DNA of 64,000 bases from Calonectria ilicicola (Eukaryota > Ascomycota > Sordariomycetes > Hypocreales > Nectriaceae), in contig CP085835.1 in NCBI GenBank assembly GCA_020809705.1, positions 3,348,001 through 3,412,000 on the forward strand, written 5' to 3'. The position numbers and the translations under genes were made by a program. Of this stretch, positions 45,901 through 57,304 are shown in pieces. The notes below the pieces were generated by a model that saw only the letters and a program-made list of their open reading frames with translations, was not told where the DNA came from and made no database searches. Each line of letters starts with the position of its first letter. Position 1 is the stretch's first letter.

Positions 45901-48204
45901 GCTTTCGTGTTCCAGATCTCCAATATGAGTCCAAAATACTGTTGTCACACTGTGAACCTTTTTTTGGATAGCGACAGTAAAAGGTGACTCGCCGTGACTA
46001 TCCCATTTAGTAATTGCCATTGCCTTCTCCCAAGCTGGGCTTTTTGAATTTTGCGTGGCTACCATTTTAAGCAGAAGCTCAGTAGTTTCAGTACTACCGC
46101 TACTAGCAGCGATGTGGAGCGGAGTGGTTCCTTTCTCATCCTCCGCACACGAATCCATAGCAAACAATAAGTCTTGTATGATCTCACTACGGCCATATTT
46201 GGCGGCCACATGCAGCAAAGTGGCACCTTGCTTATTCCATTTCAATAATTCGGCGTTGCGTTCAACGCATTGACGAGCTAAATCGAGACAACCATTTGTG
46301 AGAGCCCAGAACATGACAATCTCGATTTGTCTTAAATTTTCAATTTTTCCATCAGCGAGGCCTTTTTTAAGTGCATTCTCGATCGTAGATAAGTTTATTA
46401 ACGGCTCCATGAAACTCTTCATGCGTACAGGACTTTGTGGATAGTAATCTTGGGTTGCCAAGATTTCAAGCACAATATCTATGTGGCCTTGTTCAGCTGC
46501 AGTAAACAATGGTGTATGAAGCTTTCGATCTCGGACTGTGACTGAAGCGCCTCCTTGTAAAAGAATACCCACGGTTGCTAAGAAGCCAAACCTGCAAGCT
46601 AAGGCCAAGGCCGTGAGACCATGGTGGTTTTTTTTCGTTGTGTCGGCCTTGCGTCTCATCAAAGTCTCCACGATTTCAGTATCTTGTTTCGTACAAGCCA
46701 CCATAAGAGCAGTGACGTTGAAGACGGGAGATACAAAGTTGATATCAGCACCCATATCCAACAAAGCTTTCACAAATTCATGTTTTTGAAGAGCACAAGC
46801 CATACTTAGAGGTGAATCTCCAAAAATGTTAGCCTGATTAATGTCGAGCCCATAACCCACTAGTCGGGTAATTAGTTGATAGTGTTGCCATGAATAAGGT
46901 TTTTTTCCATTAACAACGTTATGAAAACATGTGTTGTTGTGATTATTCACGGAGGAAATCCGAGAAACGTCAGCGAGGATCTCAAAGCACTCCATATCCG
47001 CCTGAAAACATGCCAATAAGATCGGGGTGTCGCCTGTGCTATTCTTTTTGTTAACATCCGCTCGGTATTCAAGAAGCACCTTGAGGGCCTTCTGACTCCC
47101 ATTCGCCACGGCCAGATGGAGTGGGTTTGCAACTCTAATCCCTGGTTCCTCCACAGGGGCACCCAGATCCAAAAGCAAGCGTGTAGCTTTAGGATGATTT
47201 CTTATCACGCTAAGATGTAAAGCTTGAGTGGAGAGTGCGTTTCTATCAAGAATCTGGCTTTTTGGCCCTCTATCCCATAAAAGCTGCAAGATATCCACAT
47301 GTCCTTGCCGTGAAGCAATCATAAAAGCTGTCATGTCGTCTACATTTCGCTGACTTATGTTTGCGTTGTTGTTAAGAAGAACCTCGGCAGTTTCCTTGCT
47401 GCCCTCCAAACTTGCCAAGTACAACGGAGCGCAGTTGTTCTTATTCGGCTCGTTTATGGGAGCACCCATGTTTAGCAGGTACTGCACAACATCAGGATAA
47501 TTTCGAATCGATGCAATGTGCAAGGCGTTGTTTCCAAAATTGTTCTGGTCCATCATTTGGTTTGTTGAAGCTCGCTGGAAGAGCAACTCCAGAATACTTT
47601 TCTGCCGGAAAGTTGAGGCCATGAGGAATGCAGTGCGGCCATAATTATCCCGAATGCTGAGATCTGCCATTGCTTCAATAAGGCGAATGGCGATATGAAC
47701 TCGACCATATATAGATGCGATGTGCAAAGAAGTCATCCCCTTTTTGTTCTGGCAATTGATATCCACCATTCCTTGAAGTAGACTTTCTACGCAAGTTGAA
47801 TGATTTCTTTCAACGGCAAGATGCAATGCAGTCCCCCCAATGATTGGAATTTTCGCGTTGATATTTGCGCCTCGCTTCAGAATAATATCCATGACCTCGG
47901 ATCGACCTAGAGCTGCCGCTAAAACGAGCGGAGTGATCTGAAGCTTCATGTCTTGGTCGTCCACTTTCATGTTATAATCCACTGGCGCTTCGACCAGTCC
48001 TCTGTCTGATGACAAAAGATTGTCTAGGTTTTCACGCTGATCATATGTTATCGCAAACCAGATGAGAGAAGTGTGCAACTCTGAAGCAACGCCGATTTCA
48101 TGCATCAATTGTGAGGATTTGTCATCGTGGCATGCAATCTCACCCACAGTTGGGATGAATACCCTCGATGAACCATCGGTGTCGGATTTTTTATGTTCTT
48201 CCAT
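42983..48204 (-). CDS. Ankyrin-repeat protein with C-terminal CorA-like Mg2+ transporter-type domain
   Basis: Model, minus strand: exons 48204-45160, 45097-45083, 45023-44889, 44826-44737, 44673-44346, 44294-44020, 43963-43610, 43559-43428, 43359-43248, 43197-42983. All joins keep phase and most donors are GTAAG/GTATG/GTACG. Exon 1 (1,015 codons) holds about 20 ankyrin repeats from residue ~75 to ~850 (e.g. 'GGTALHLAVERNHSTCVESLLQ', 'GMTSLHIASIYGRVHIAIRLIE'). Downstream, 'LRWIHLPVNE', 'RHFMKPQYV', 'DQYYYSSLKDTAKRDKDQVI' and 'CKILLVNQLWIWVIDK' are the segments that precede the channel-like part in fungal ankyrin/CorA proteins. A coiled coil 'INTLLDLRQKQATIKEAEFGREQANHTAQQ' leads into two membrane spans, 'SIFIFTVITILFLPLSFLSSLFAL' and 'GVSAAVSIPCIIMAW'. 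The GMN signature of true CorA is absent, so ion transport is unproven. About 1,600 residues. Treating the short frames after 45,160 as separate genes would be wrong. Confidence 0.88.
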
Positions 48205-49542
48205 CGCGAGCTGGAGCCTTGGACGGCGTCCTTTCGGACAGCGAAGGTTATAGTTTGTTTGCGCAGGAGGTTGGTGGGGAGTGCCAGAAGTGTCAGTAAA
48301 CCCTCTGGCAAGCCCAATTGTTTATGTTGAGAAGGAGTGGGGATTAGTTGATGAATGTAATTGGGATAGCCCAGTTATAGTAGTCTTGTAATAGTCACAG
48401 AGAGATTTGAAAGAGTTCATTAGGGTTTTATGGTGACTAAGTCCTTTCGATAATCCAACACTTCCCCCTACATTCCACGTCACTGCTGATGACCTAGGCA
48501 AGCATTCATACCCGACCGCTGGCTACGGGGATTTCTGGCCCGTCATTTGGTTCCGCTGAATGGATGAATTTAATTGGTTCCCAGGTGAAAATTATCAAGC
48601 GGTAAGGCTCGGGAAATATTTTTCGGAGGGACACGTGCTGGTTTGCACAATAGTTTGTAGTATCATGCACCTAGAGTCCATGTGTAGAGGGTTATGCTTG
48701 TGTGTAGTGGGACAAGATTTAGTCACCATTATTTAGCTCCTCCATTTAGCTACTCGTGGCTGAATAGATATCCACTCTTCGGTGCCTAATGTCCTCAAAG
48801 GCCTGAGCTCTATTCAACTAATGTTCAAGTGGTATAATGTCACCATGCTAAATAGACTGCACGATGGTTTGTTTCTGCCAGTTTACCATCCCGCAATGCA
48901 CAGTACTTTGCCGATTCCTCACAGAATATGTGAAGGAAGCGTTCCTCTACATGAGAAGCAGACGAGAAAAAGAGAATAAAAAATTAATATTTCTACTCGT
49001 CAGAAATAGAATCTATCAGTCAGGCCAATACTATGCAGTCAAAATATTTTGTGGGATATAGGGTAGGCTAAGATGTGAAGACCATAGAAGTTGGGAACAT
49101 CTGTGGTACATTATTTTGGGGAGTGGCCGAAACCACGTTGGCAGCATAGTGGGGTGGCCCACTAAAACTCACGAAAGCCCCCTGTCGCTACCCCCACCTC
49201 TGGGGCATTTTTCATTGGTGGCTCATGTTTAAACATTGAAGAGGTGACAATCGTCGGGGACAATATTGACGACGCGTCGCTCTCTAAACTTGTTCACTTA
49301 ATAATGACAAATTCAGCTTTTTAATTAATAATTCAACAATATGATTGATTTGTCTCTACCAGGATGAGGTTCCAATTTTGACGGGGATTGTCGTCGCTTT
49401 CGTGAACTTCCCTCTCGCTTTCGGTTTTGCCCTTCGGTCGCCATGATATAAAGGTGGCTGATCCCATGAAGCAGAATGGACAACACCACTCCTCATTACT
49501 AGCATCCGAAGCCAATAAACATTCTCCACCCCATTGGAAATA
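48205..49542. promoter_or_regulatory. Divergent intergenic region between ankyrin-CorA (-) and lipase-like (+) genes
   Basis: 1.3 kb with no gene. A TATAAA at 49447-49452 stands about 90 bp before the lipase ATG. Short frames at 48782-49061 (+) and 49333-49565 (-) lack support. Confidence 0.5.
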
Positions 49543-51030
49543 ATGCTATTTTCTTCATTCCCCATCGCAGCAGCGCTTCTTCTGCAGACACGCTTTGCCT
49601 CTGCCCAATATCAGGAGCTATCATCGGGCTTCAACTCTACCTTTTCTGTCACCAGCTCCACGATTACGGCGCTGAACCTGACAGCCGAGGATGTCGATAA
49701 CCTCAACATTGTGGTTAGACATGAGCAATCACAGCGCGCCAATGGTGGTGTCAGCCAAGATTCCTTCTATCAACTGCCGCCGCTCACAAACACCTCGGGC
49801 CCACTTGAGCCGGGCCAGATTTTAAAGGTCCAAGAGGTCACCAACATGTCTAGCTTTAGCTTGCCAGCAAACACAGCTCTCTCACGCTTCATGTACACCA
49901 CGACGAACGCCAATGGCACAGTCATCCCTGCCACTGCCTTCATTCTCTGGCCATTCCAACTGAGAGGGTTTCAAAACACTCAGCTTCAAGGAAATGGTAC
50001 AAGCATCAAGGCGCCTGCAATTCTCTGGACGCATGGCACGTCTGGTCTCTCGGCCGAGGCAGCTCCATCCACCAATCGTGTCCTGTGGTACGGAGTAGAC
50101 GCCGTCTTCCCCCTAGTTCAGGAAGGCTATGCAGTGGTAGCACCAGATTATGCCGGTCTCGGAATTCTCCGATCTTGGGATGGAAGCGAGATTCCTCACC
50201 AGTACGGACACTCCCATACCATGGCACATGACGCCCTTTACGCGATGGAGGCTGCTCTTCAGGCATTCCCAAATACTCTTGACGAGAGATACGTTGTCAT
50301 GGGTCATAGCCAGGGTGGCGGTGTTGCATGGGCCGTTGCCGAAGCTCTTGCTGCTGAAAAAGAAGAATTTGAAGCGGTGGGCAAGGGATACCTAGGCACC
50401 ATTCCGGCCAGTCCAATTGTGGACATTTTCAATACAGTGCCTAGCAATACCTACATATTTGTCGGGTTGGCTCTGAATTCCATCTTCCCATCGTTTCAAT
50501 TGAGCGACTGGCTCACAGACCTCGGGGTTGCGAGGGCACTGTATTTGAAAAATGACTTGGGTGGCCTGCCTACTCCCGCCTTTACTCTGTTCAAAGACCC
50601 ATCGGAAATTATGAAGCCAGGTGCCAATAAGACTTGGTACGTAGAGGCATTTGCTCAGATGGGCAATCCGGGACACAGAGCTTTCAGGGGACCGATGCTA
50701 GTTCCGCAAGGCACAAATGACGCCCTTGTCCAGTATGACGATGTTCGCAGCGCTGTTCGAGAAGCCTGCAAAATGAGCCCCGAAGGAGACTTGGAGTTTC
50801 ATGTCGTAAACGGTGTGAGCCATGTGCCAGTTTTGGGTGCCTCAAGACATGTATGGATGAAATGGATTGAAGATCGCTTTGAGGGTAAACCATTGAAGAA
50901 TTCAGGCTGTACCACTACGGTCGTCGACAGTTGGCTTCCTCTCGATCGGTACGTTTTGTGGGGTGGTTATTTTCCAGAATGGGTTGGCTCAGAGGCGAAA
51001 TACGCGTATGCGGCGATGATGAACAATTAA
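49543..51030 (+). CDS. Secreted alpha/beta-hydrolase, secretory lipase-like
   Basis: 495 residues from ATG 49543 (the frame opens 9 bases earlier at a TTG). A signal peptide is clear: MLFSSFPIAAALLLQTRFASA. The fold's landmarks are present: 'ILWTHGTSG' (oxyanion-side HG), 'GYAVVAPDYAGLG', the nucleophile elbow GHSQGG with Ser at about residue 256, a likely acid residue in 'VPQGTNDALVQYDD' and the His in 'VNGVSHVPVLGAS'. The order and spacing match fungal secretory (LIP-type) lipases and their relatives, which release fatty acids or cleave other esters outside the cell. Several N-x-S/T sites occur. Substrate is not determinable. It heads a run of secreted-protein genes. Confidence 0.88.
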   Translation: MLFSSFPIAAALLLQTRFASAQYQELSSGFNSTFSVTSSTITALNLTAEDVDNLNIVVRHEQSQRANGGVSQDSFYQLPPLTNTSGPLEPGQILKVQEVTNMSSFSLPANTALSRFMYTTTNANGTVIPATAFILWPFQLRGFQNTQLQGNGTSIKAPAILWTHGTSGLSAEAAPSTNRVLWYGVDAVFPLVQEGYAVVAPDYAGLGILRSWDGSEIPHQYGHSHTMAHDALYAMEAALQAFPNTLDERYVVMGHSQGGGVAWAVAEALAAEKEEFEAVGKGYLGTIPASPIVDIFNTVPSNTYIFVGLALNSIFPSFQLSDWLTDLGVARALYLKNDLGGLPTPAFTLFKDPSEIMKPGANKTWYVEAFAQMGNPGHRAFRGPMLVPQGTNDALVQYDDVRSAVREACKMSPEGDLEFHVVNGVSHVPVLGASRHVWMKWIEDRFEGKPLKNSGCTTTVVDSWLPLDRYVLWGGYFPEWVGSEAKYAYAAMMNN

Positions 51031-51649
51031 ATTTACAATTCTATGCATCTACACTTTTAGCTTATTTAGCATATCTAACTATACATATTACTGCTTGAGT
51101 ATTTCATCACAGCCTGTTGAAAAGGGTTTGTGGGACTTGGACGTAATCGTACCCAATGCAATAGCCTAAGGAGCAATAGTCTCAAATGGCGTAAACTCTC
51201 CTCCTCAGCTGTGAGCTGGCGCCCCGGTAGACTACAGGTACATGTCAAATTAAAAAGCGGTTTACATTCAGCTTCGGACGGCTGCAGGCACACTACGGCA
51301 GAGCAATCCAAGCCTAGGGGATGTGGCTGAAAGAATCGGGTCTGGCGCTAGCCTTTCATGGTTACTGCATGCCAAAATCGCCATTTATGGCAACCACGGA
51401 TTGACTTGTTATTAGCTGGCTGTCACAATACAGAGCTAAAACGGTACTGATCGGAATCCGGCACCGGAAATCGGCACGCTTGATTCATCGCTAGTCCCCT
51501 TGTCGAGGACAAAAGAGAATTCACCTGTCCATCACGTAAAATAAAATAAAAGGGGGAAGACTGCTGCCAATTGCAAATGCATCTTCTCTGAACGGCTTTC
51601 TCTGTTCGTAGGCCCTCTTTCTAGCATTGCTGTGCTGATTTCTGTTACC
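51031..51649. other. Intergenic region
   Basis: No gene recognised. An A-rich TAAAATAAAATAAAAG tract at about 51536-51552 lies ~100 bp before the next start codon and may serve as its TATA region. Confidence 0.5.
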
Positions 51650-52865
51650 ATGGCGCCTTCAAGTCGAGCATTTATGCTCAACATCTTTTTCACGCTCCTA
51701 TGCCTGTGCTTCACTTCAAATGCTGCATCCGTCCCCAGAAGCGACTGCTGTACCTTCAAGGAAATCATTCCTATTGTCAAGCTTCTTTCCAAATATCCGA
51801 CCGATGGCCAGAATGTCTGCAAGAGCCTACTGCACCGCAACCCTCCCAGCCCGGTAACAACTACAAAATCAACAACGATAAAGACTACAGTAACGGCGAC
51901 CGATACGAACCCCGTGACCGTGAAGAAAGGACAAGCTCTCGCTGTTGTCTCCTCAACCACAATCAGCACCGCCATCCTATCGTCAACTGCGACGCTGTCA
52001 TCCGCTGTGACTGTGGTCGTTACTTCAACTGCCTCTGCTACGGTGGTTGTCACTGATGTTGTCACCCAGGCTCCACCACCAGGGAATACAGTGTATGTAG
52101 ATGTTTTCTATTTACAGCAATTTGAGCTATTGGACTTTCACTGACGTGGCTCCCTGATCTAGGACGCAATACACAGCAACATACATGTACAAGCGAAACA
52201 GGCCCACTTGTTTGGGTGATGTCTACCACGGATTGCCCAAAGAAGTCCAGAGCATCAAATTGGATCAAGCGACAGAAGCCTGTGAATGCTATTTCAAGTC
52301 GCTTCCCACCCCCACCGTCACAGTAACCAAGACAATCACTGCGCATGCTACGGTCACCATCCACCCAAAGTCTACTACAATCCCTGCGACTACATCCACT
52401 TCGGTCGATATTTTGGAAGAATATGTGACACTCACCGCAATTGCCACTATTACCGATTATACAACTCTCACAGTTACGGATGATGTAACTTTGACACAGA
52501 CGAATACTGAAACAACCACCTTTGTACCGTCCGCTAGTGTCGATACTGTGGAAGTACTTGTCGATTACGAGTTGGTATATGGAAATGCCCCTCTTTGTGC
52601 TTACAACAGATACTACTCTGCACCATCTGTTACCGGCAGTTACGCCGACAACTATCAACAAGCTTTCCGGGAATGCCAGGATGACTGTACTGCCGACCCA
52701 AATTGCAAGTTCTTTGCCTTCTCACATTTCAATCCAGCCTTGGCTCGTGGTTTTGCTGGTTACGAGTGTGATTTGGACAGCTCGCCCTTTGACTCATCTC
52801 TTTTACAATGTAATTATGTCACCGATTATTTCGTGGCATATAATAAAGTCGCACCGCCATCATAA
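51650..52865 (+). CDS. Secreted threonine-rich protein with Cys-containing C-terminal domain
   Basis: Two exons: 51650-52092 and 52163-52865; the intron of 70 nt has donor GTATGT and acceptor TCTAG and joins in phase (...GNTV-TQYTATYMYK...). The signal peptide 'FMLNIFFTLLCLCFTSNAAS' follows MAPSSRA; an ATG at 51632 is also in frame. Two Thr/Val-rich stretches (about residues 65-145 and 185-270; 'TVTVTKTITAHATVTI', 'TLTVTDDVTLTQTNTETTT') suggest heavy O-mannosylation. The last ~90 residues form a Cys-bearing domain, 'AFRECQDDCTADPNCKFFAFSHF...GYECDLDSSPF...LQCNYVTDYFVAYN', reminiscent of PAN/apple-like or related carbohydrate/protein-binding modules; that comparison is tentative. Probably cell-wall associated. 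Confidence 0.82.
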
Positions 52866-53083
52866 GCTATCCCTACCCAATCAAGACAGTCGGCGAGAAG
52901 CACTCCCAGGGGAAATTCTACGGAGGAGGAAGCCTTCCAGTGGGCCCTAATTTTTGTATGCAGAAAGCAATTACCTGGGAAAGAAATCTGGGCAACTGAT
53001 ACAATTGCTTCATCTATGGAATGTGTAATAGCTAGAGAATAGTTAATGTCTATAATTCTAATAAGAATAATGCAGACTACATT

Positions 53084-53884
53084 CTAATAGCCATTTGCCT
53101 TGGACAAAACATAGGTAGCTGCTTCATCAACTCTTTTCGAATAGCTCAGGTGTGCAACTGACTGTCCAGTTCCTCCGAGACAGACATCATCACCAGGGTT
53201 GCACAAAATAAGCGTTTTGTTATCCATTCCGTTGAGGGGAGCAGGAGAGAGTGGGTCCCCAAAAGTCACTCCCGAGCTAACCTTTTGAAGTATAACTGAG
53301 GGCAAATAATTGGCGGCGTTGTGTGCCAGCAGTGCTCCCTGAGAAAACCCAGAAATAGTAATCTTAGTCTTGGGGCATTTCACCGCCACAGCCGCGACTT
53401 CAAATGCCCTTTGTGATGATTGTTAGTAAATCAAAGCAGGCGATAGAGACACAACTCACATCTTTAGGCTGCCATCCGGATCACCTCCGAGCTGATATCC
53501 AGTCATGTTTGCAGCATACTCAACACCTTGTATGGAGACAGTTTTTCTGCCCGCTTGTTCTTGCAAAGCATCTAAAAACATCGGGCCAACTAGAATGCCA
53601 ATGTTGCCGAGTTCATAAGTTCCTTTTGCAAACACCACAGTAATGTCGGTACAGCGAGTGCTGTTTAGAGCATCTTCCTGTGGGTCGATGGAAAATTCTT
53701 TTGCCAAGAGTTCCCATGTTTCAATCATACCAGTCGTATTGGTATAAAGAGTCGTGTTTTGTGGAAACAGTTCATTGATGCGCGCGACAAACTTGGTCAC
53801 ATCAATCTCCGAGTTCGATCGGTGTACAGGGGTAGCCTTCGCAGCCATGGCGAGGAGAGGAAGCACCAAAGTTGCAAAATACAT
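53084..53884 (-). CDS. Cutinase family serine esterase
   Basis: Exons 53884-53460 and 53408-53084; intron 53459-53409 (GTGAGT...CAAAG, 51 nt) joins as ...GSLKM-AFEVAAVAVKCP. Start at ATG 53884 (the frame continues upstream only to a TTG). The signal peptide 'MYFATLVLPLLAMAAKATP' is followed by the mature enzyme. Family blocks: 'CTDITVVFAKGTYELGNIGILVGPMFLDAL', nucleophile motif ISGFSQGALL, 'VTFGDPL', and 'ILCNPGDDVCLGGTGQSVAHLSYSK', which carries the catalytic Asp and His and the second disulphide. The enzyme hydrolyses cutin-type polyesters or short-chain esters outside the cell. It converges with the Thr-rich gene (218 bp between). The N-terminal extension of about 60 residues before the core is somewhat long for a classical cutinase. 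Confidence 0.92.
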
Positions 53885-55900
53885 TGTGAATGGGGTAAGC
53901 AAGTTCTAAATGGAAGAAAGCTGTTTGATATGTTGAGAAGATGAGTTGAAAGGTGTTTATGGGGTAGGCTCAACCATGGCTTTTGTACACTGTCGCATCC
54001 TCCCGAATTCCCCACGCAATGAGCCTGAGTTTCAAAGATTAATCATCATTTTAGTTAAGCCTTTCGTTTGTCTAGATGACAAGGCTTCAATATTCGAGGA
54101 GTTGAGACGTGCTTAGAAATCTCGTAGTCTTCGACGTTTAGAGTTTCCATCGCGCGCGGTTGGTCGTCATGGAGCTGACCCACCTGTGTCCACTCCTCTC
54201 AACGATTACTTTACAGTTCCCATCTTTGCTACAAGACAAAAAAAACTACGACTCTCATCACTTTATTCAGATTCCAAATCATCATCGTAATCATGAATCT
54301 ACATAGTCTCTACTGTTTTGACTTCTAGCGTACAAGGTTTGGCCCATGAAAATCAATATCTCTTCCTTGAATCCAGGTGTCAATATAGCTGGAAGCTCAG
54401 CAGATACAATTTTTTCACATTTTTTCAAATTTAATAATATTTCCTTGCCATATAAATTGCCCCGCTGCGCATCATGAATCACACAATTGGGGGCAGAAGC
54501 CATAATGTCGTGTAATTTCCTGACGCGACTCTCGGATGTGGAACCCGATCCTGGTCCAAATAATAATCTCAATTCTAGCAGCCTTTGCCCAAAAACTGGA
54601 ACACCTCGGATAAACTGCCCGTTCCCAGTAGGTCGCACTTCTAGGAATAGTGTCGCTCGGTTTCGCATTCATTCGCACAGCGGGGACTGAGCTGGCACCA
54701 CTACTCGGAAGCTCGGGTTCCGACTCCCGACATCATTTGTAACTCAATTACACTACCTTTCAAATTTGCTTGTGTCTAAAGTTTTTAAGACTTCCATGTG
54801 CTCATACTATGCAAACGGAAAGTATTGTGTTCACTAACCTTTTCCCAAAACTTGTCAACAAAATATGCGCATCTCCCGACCTTCCTGCACCCTAGCTCAA
54901 GTTATTTCCACAAGGCCCTACTACTGTCCCCTGAGAGAATATAATTCGAGAGCCTTATTGAGACTTGGGAGTAATAGGGCCTATAGAGGATAGGAGAGGA
55001 TAGAAGTTCATGGTGTGCGCAAGTTGCGGTCTGCTTTTAAAAACCAGTGGGTTCATCCTCGACAAATTCTGCACTCTTTCATAAGTTAGATACCATATCA
55101 TCCCTCGGTCAGGTCCCGTACAACTTATATTCTAGTGTATTGGCAGTCATATTTTGATAAGTTTCTTGGGGATTCTTAGCCTCGCAGCTGATCATACTCG
55201 AATTCTGACTCTAGCCTGAATCTCTGGATAATAACTTACATTCATACAATAGTTTATAAGTTTGTATACTAATGGTCTGGTCTATAATCCTGAGAGTGTT
55301 GAGATAATTTGAAGAATCTTCGTAGGGGGTTCGGCGCGAAACGTGCATCAAAAGCAGCCGCTTTGTGCGGAACACGAGCGACAAACTAAACTAGAGTGAA
55401 TGTACCTACACATAAATCAAGAGCATATGTACGTAGCTACCATACTCCCTACATACATACATATTAAGATGCCGATTAAAGGTTTTATATTTTAATCCAA
55501 AACGTTGGCTGCCTTACCAGACTATTGCGACTTGATCAGCGGGATCTACAATATTTGACAAATCTGCATACCCTAGAGTGGTGTTTGACAGGTTCCAAGT
55601 CGAAATGTGTATAGAATATGCATGGTCATAATTCGCAATTTAGGAATAAAATTAAACACTAAAATAAGATTGATTTGATCCACAATACTGTCTTGACTAG
55701 CCAAATCAAATCATCATATGGACCCCGGATTCGATGTGCTTAGTTTGCATCATTTGGTGATCACGATAAACAACTTGTGCAAATTTTATGCTGACACGAA
55801 TCTGGCGTGTGGCGCTTAAATTCCAGAACTTTCAAAGTGACAAGATATTAGTGACGTTATTATTCTATATCTACTTTAATGGTAAGAGCATTGGACTCCG
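53885..55900. other. Intergenic region with one weak frame
   Basis: An ATG-initiated 125-codon frame at 54291-54668 (-) shows no recognised domain and overlaps a plus-strand frame; support is weak. The rest (54,700-55,900) holds nothing recognised. Confidence 0.45.
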
Positions 55901-57304
55901 TCATCGCATGGAGCCTTTGCCAACAATCTCCTCCACCTCAATTACAGTGTCGTTTCGTACATAAATTCCAGCCAAATCACGATCGTCATCTCTACTAGAC
56001 CCCTCAGAACCACAATAGCGACTAGAAATCACGGTATGGATGCCTGCTGGGCTTTGCGCATGCACATGGTCGAATTCTGGCATGTCAGGCATGCCATGCT
56101 CTGGATCGGCTAATTGATGTGTTGAGCTCGACTCATCAGCGTCCGCTTCCTTAGTTGTTCTTGTTAATGTAGTCAATCGAATAACGTTGCTCGGTCGACT
56201 GATTGGCTGGCTGCTGCCAACAGAGCTGAGGAATCGGGCGGGAAGGATACGGCGGAAGACCGGTCGCAGAAGTGGGAAACAAGCTAAAAAGAGCATGGTT
56301 AGTTAATATTGTTTGGGAAGACGAGTTTTGCTGTGGTAGCTTACCAGATACAATGGCAATATTCACTTCTACCGCTCCTAGAATACAATACATGGCGTAA
56401 TCATACGGCATTTGTGTAGTATTTGCAGGGTAGTTGACCAACTCGACGAGGACAAATGCTGATGCGACGCAGACACTAAATCATAATAATTAGCCCTCAC
56501 TCATCAAATTTCCGAACAAACGTAGATCCTTACATGGTACCAAGAACGAAAAGAGCAGCAATTGCGACTTTCTGTCCAAGCCGAAGACGTAGTTGGAATA
56601 CTTCAATGATAGGGAGAACCAAGATCGCCACGTCCATCAAGAAGTGGGTAATGATGGTGCCAAAGAAAAATTGCTCGCTGTTAATGTTGCAGACAGCGTC
56701 TTTGATGGTGTGGTCCCAGATGGCTTGCACGGGTACGCAACGGAAGATCAACATAAAAGTGCGCAGGATGATCCAAATGACCGACATGGCAAGCATTACC
56801 AGGATGGGGATTCGAATTTTTGATCGACCAAATAGTCGCCAATAAAACGATAGGATAGATATCTTCGAAGTGGCTAGGGAACTGGCATAGCACAAGGAGT
56901 TGAAGAATCCGAGAAGCCTCGAATGGTAGAGAATATTTTCTCTGATTTCATCGCTAAGCGAATCTGGCATCAGTTTGCCAAGATACCAGTGGCGAGTCCC
57001 TATATAGCAAGTGTGAGTCTCCAAGAACAGGAATTAGGAACCGTATGGCGAAGTTATTTACATTCTATCAAGATGGCGCAGTAACCCGTCGCGAATAACT
57101 AGTTTTGCGCTTTTCGTCAGCATTTCTGTCGAGTTGACAAAGTATAGGCGAATGACTTACAAAGGCAGCCACACAAAAGTAGTCATCGAACCACCAATTC
57201 ACCTTGGTCATCCGCCGAGCAACAACACGCATCATCAGCGCCAAGACGGCGGCGATCCATGTGATGCCAATGCCGACATAGATGTTGGTCTGGAGCCCGA
57301 CCAT
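55901..57304 (-). CDS. Fungal rhodopsin-domain integral membrane protein (seven-span type)
   Basis: Exons, minus strand: 57304-57161, 57098-57062, 56999-56534, 56475-56345, 56283-55901; all four introns have GTAAG/GTAAA donors and join in phase. Start at the ATG at 57304 (MVGLQTNIYVGIGITW). Successive hydrophobic segments with family landmarks: 'WFDDYFCVAAF' after span 2, 'RHWYLGKLMPD', 'SKISILSFYWRLFG', 'CVPVQAIWD', 'FFFGTIITHFLMDVAILVLPI', 'MYCILGAVEVNIAIVSACFPLLRPVF'. This is the fungal-specific rhodopsin-like family related to the Pth11/SAT4 groups, located in membranes and usually of unknown ligand. The C-terminal tail of about 120 residues is cytosolic-type, with acidic and Ser/Thr segments. 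No CFEM domain is present at the N-terminus. Confidence 0.9.

Noticed and set aside
51532..52661. Long minus-strand frames opposite the Thr-rich gene
   Set aside because: They are shadows of the repetitive ACN codons (read as Val/Ser/Gly-rich antisense). The plus strand has the signal peptide and the in-phase intron.
55870..55905. Short tRNA-like text near TGGTAAGAGCATTGGACTCCG
   Set aside because: No matching acceptor stem or second half of a cloverleaf could be found around it.
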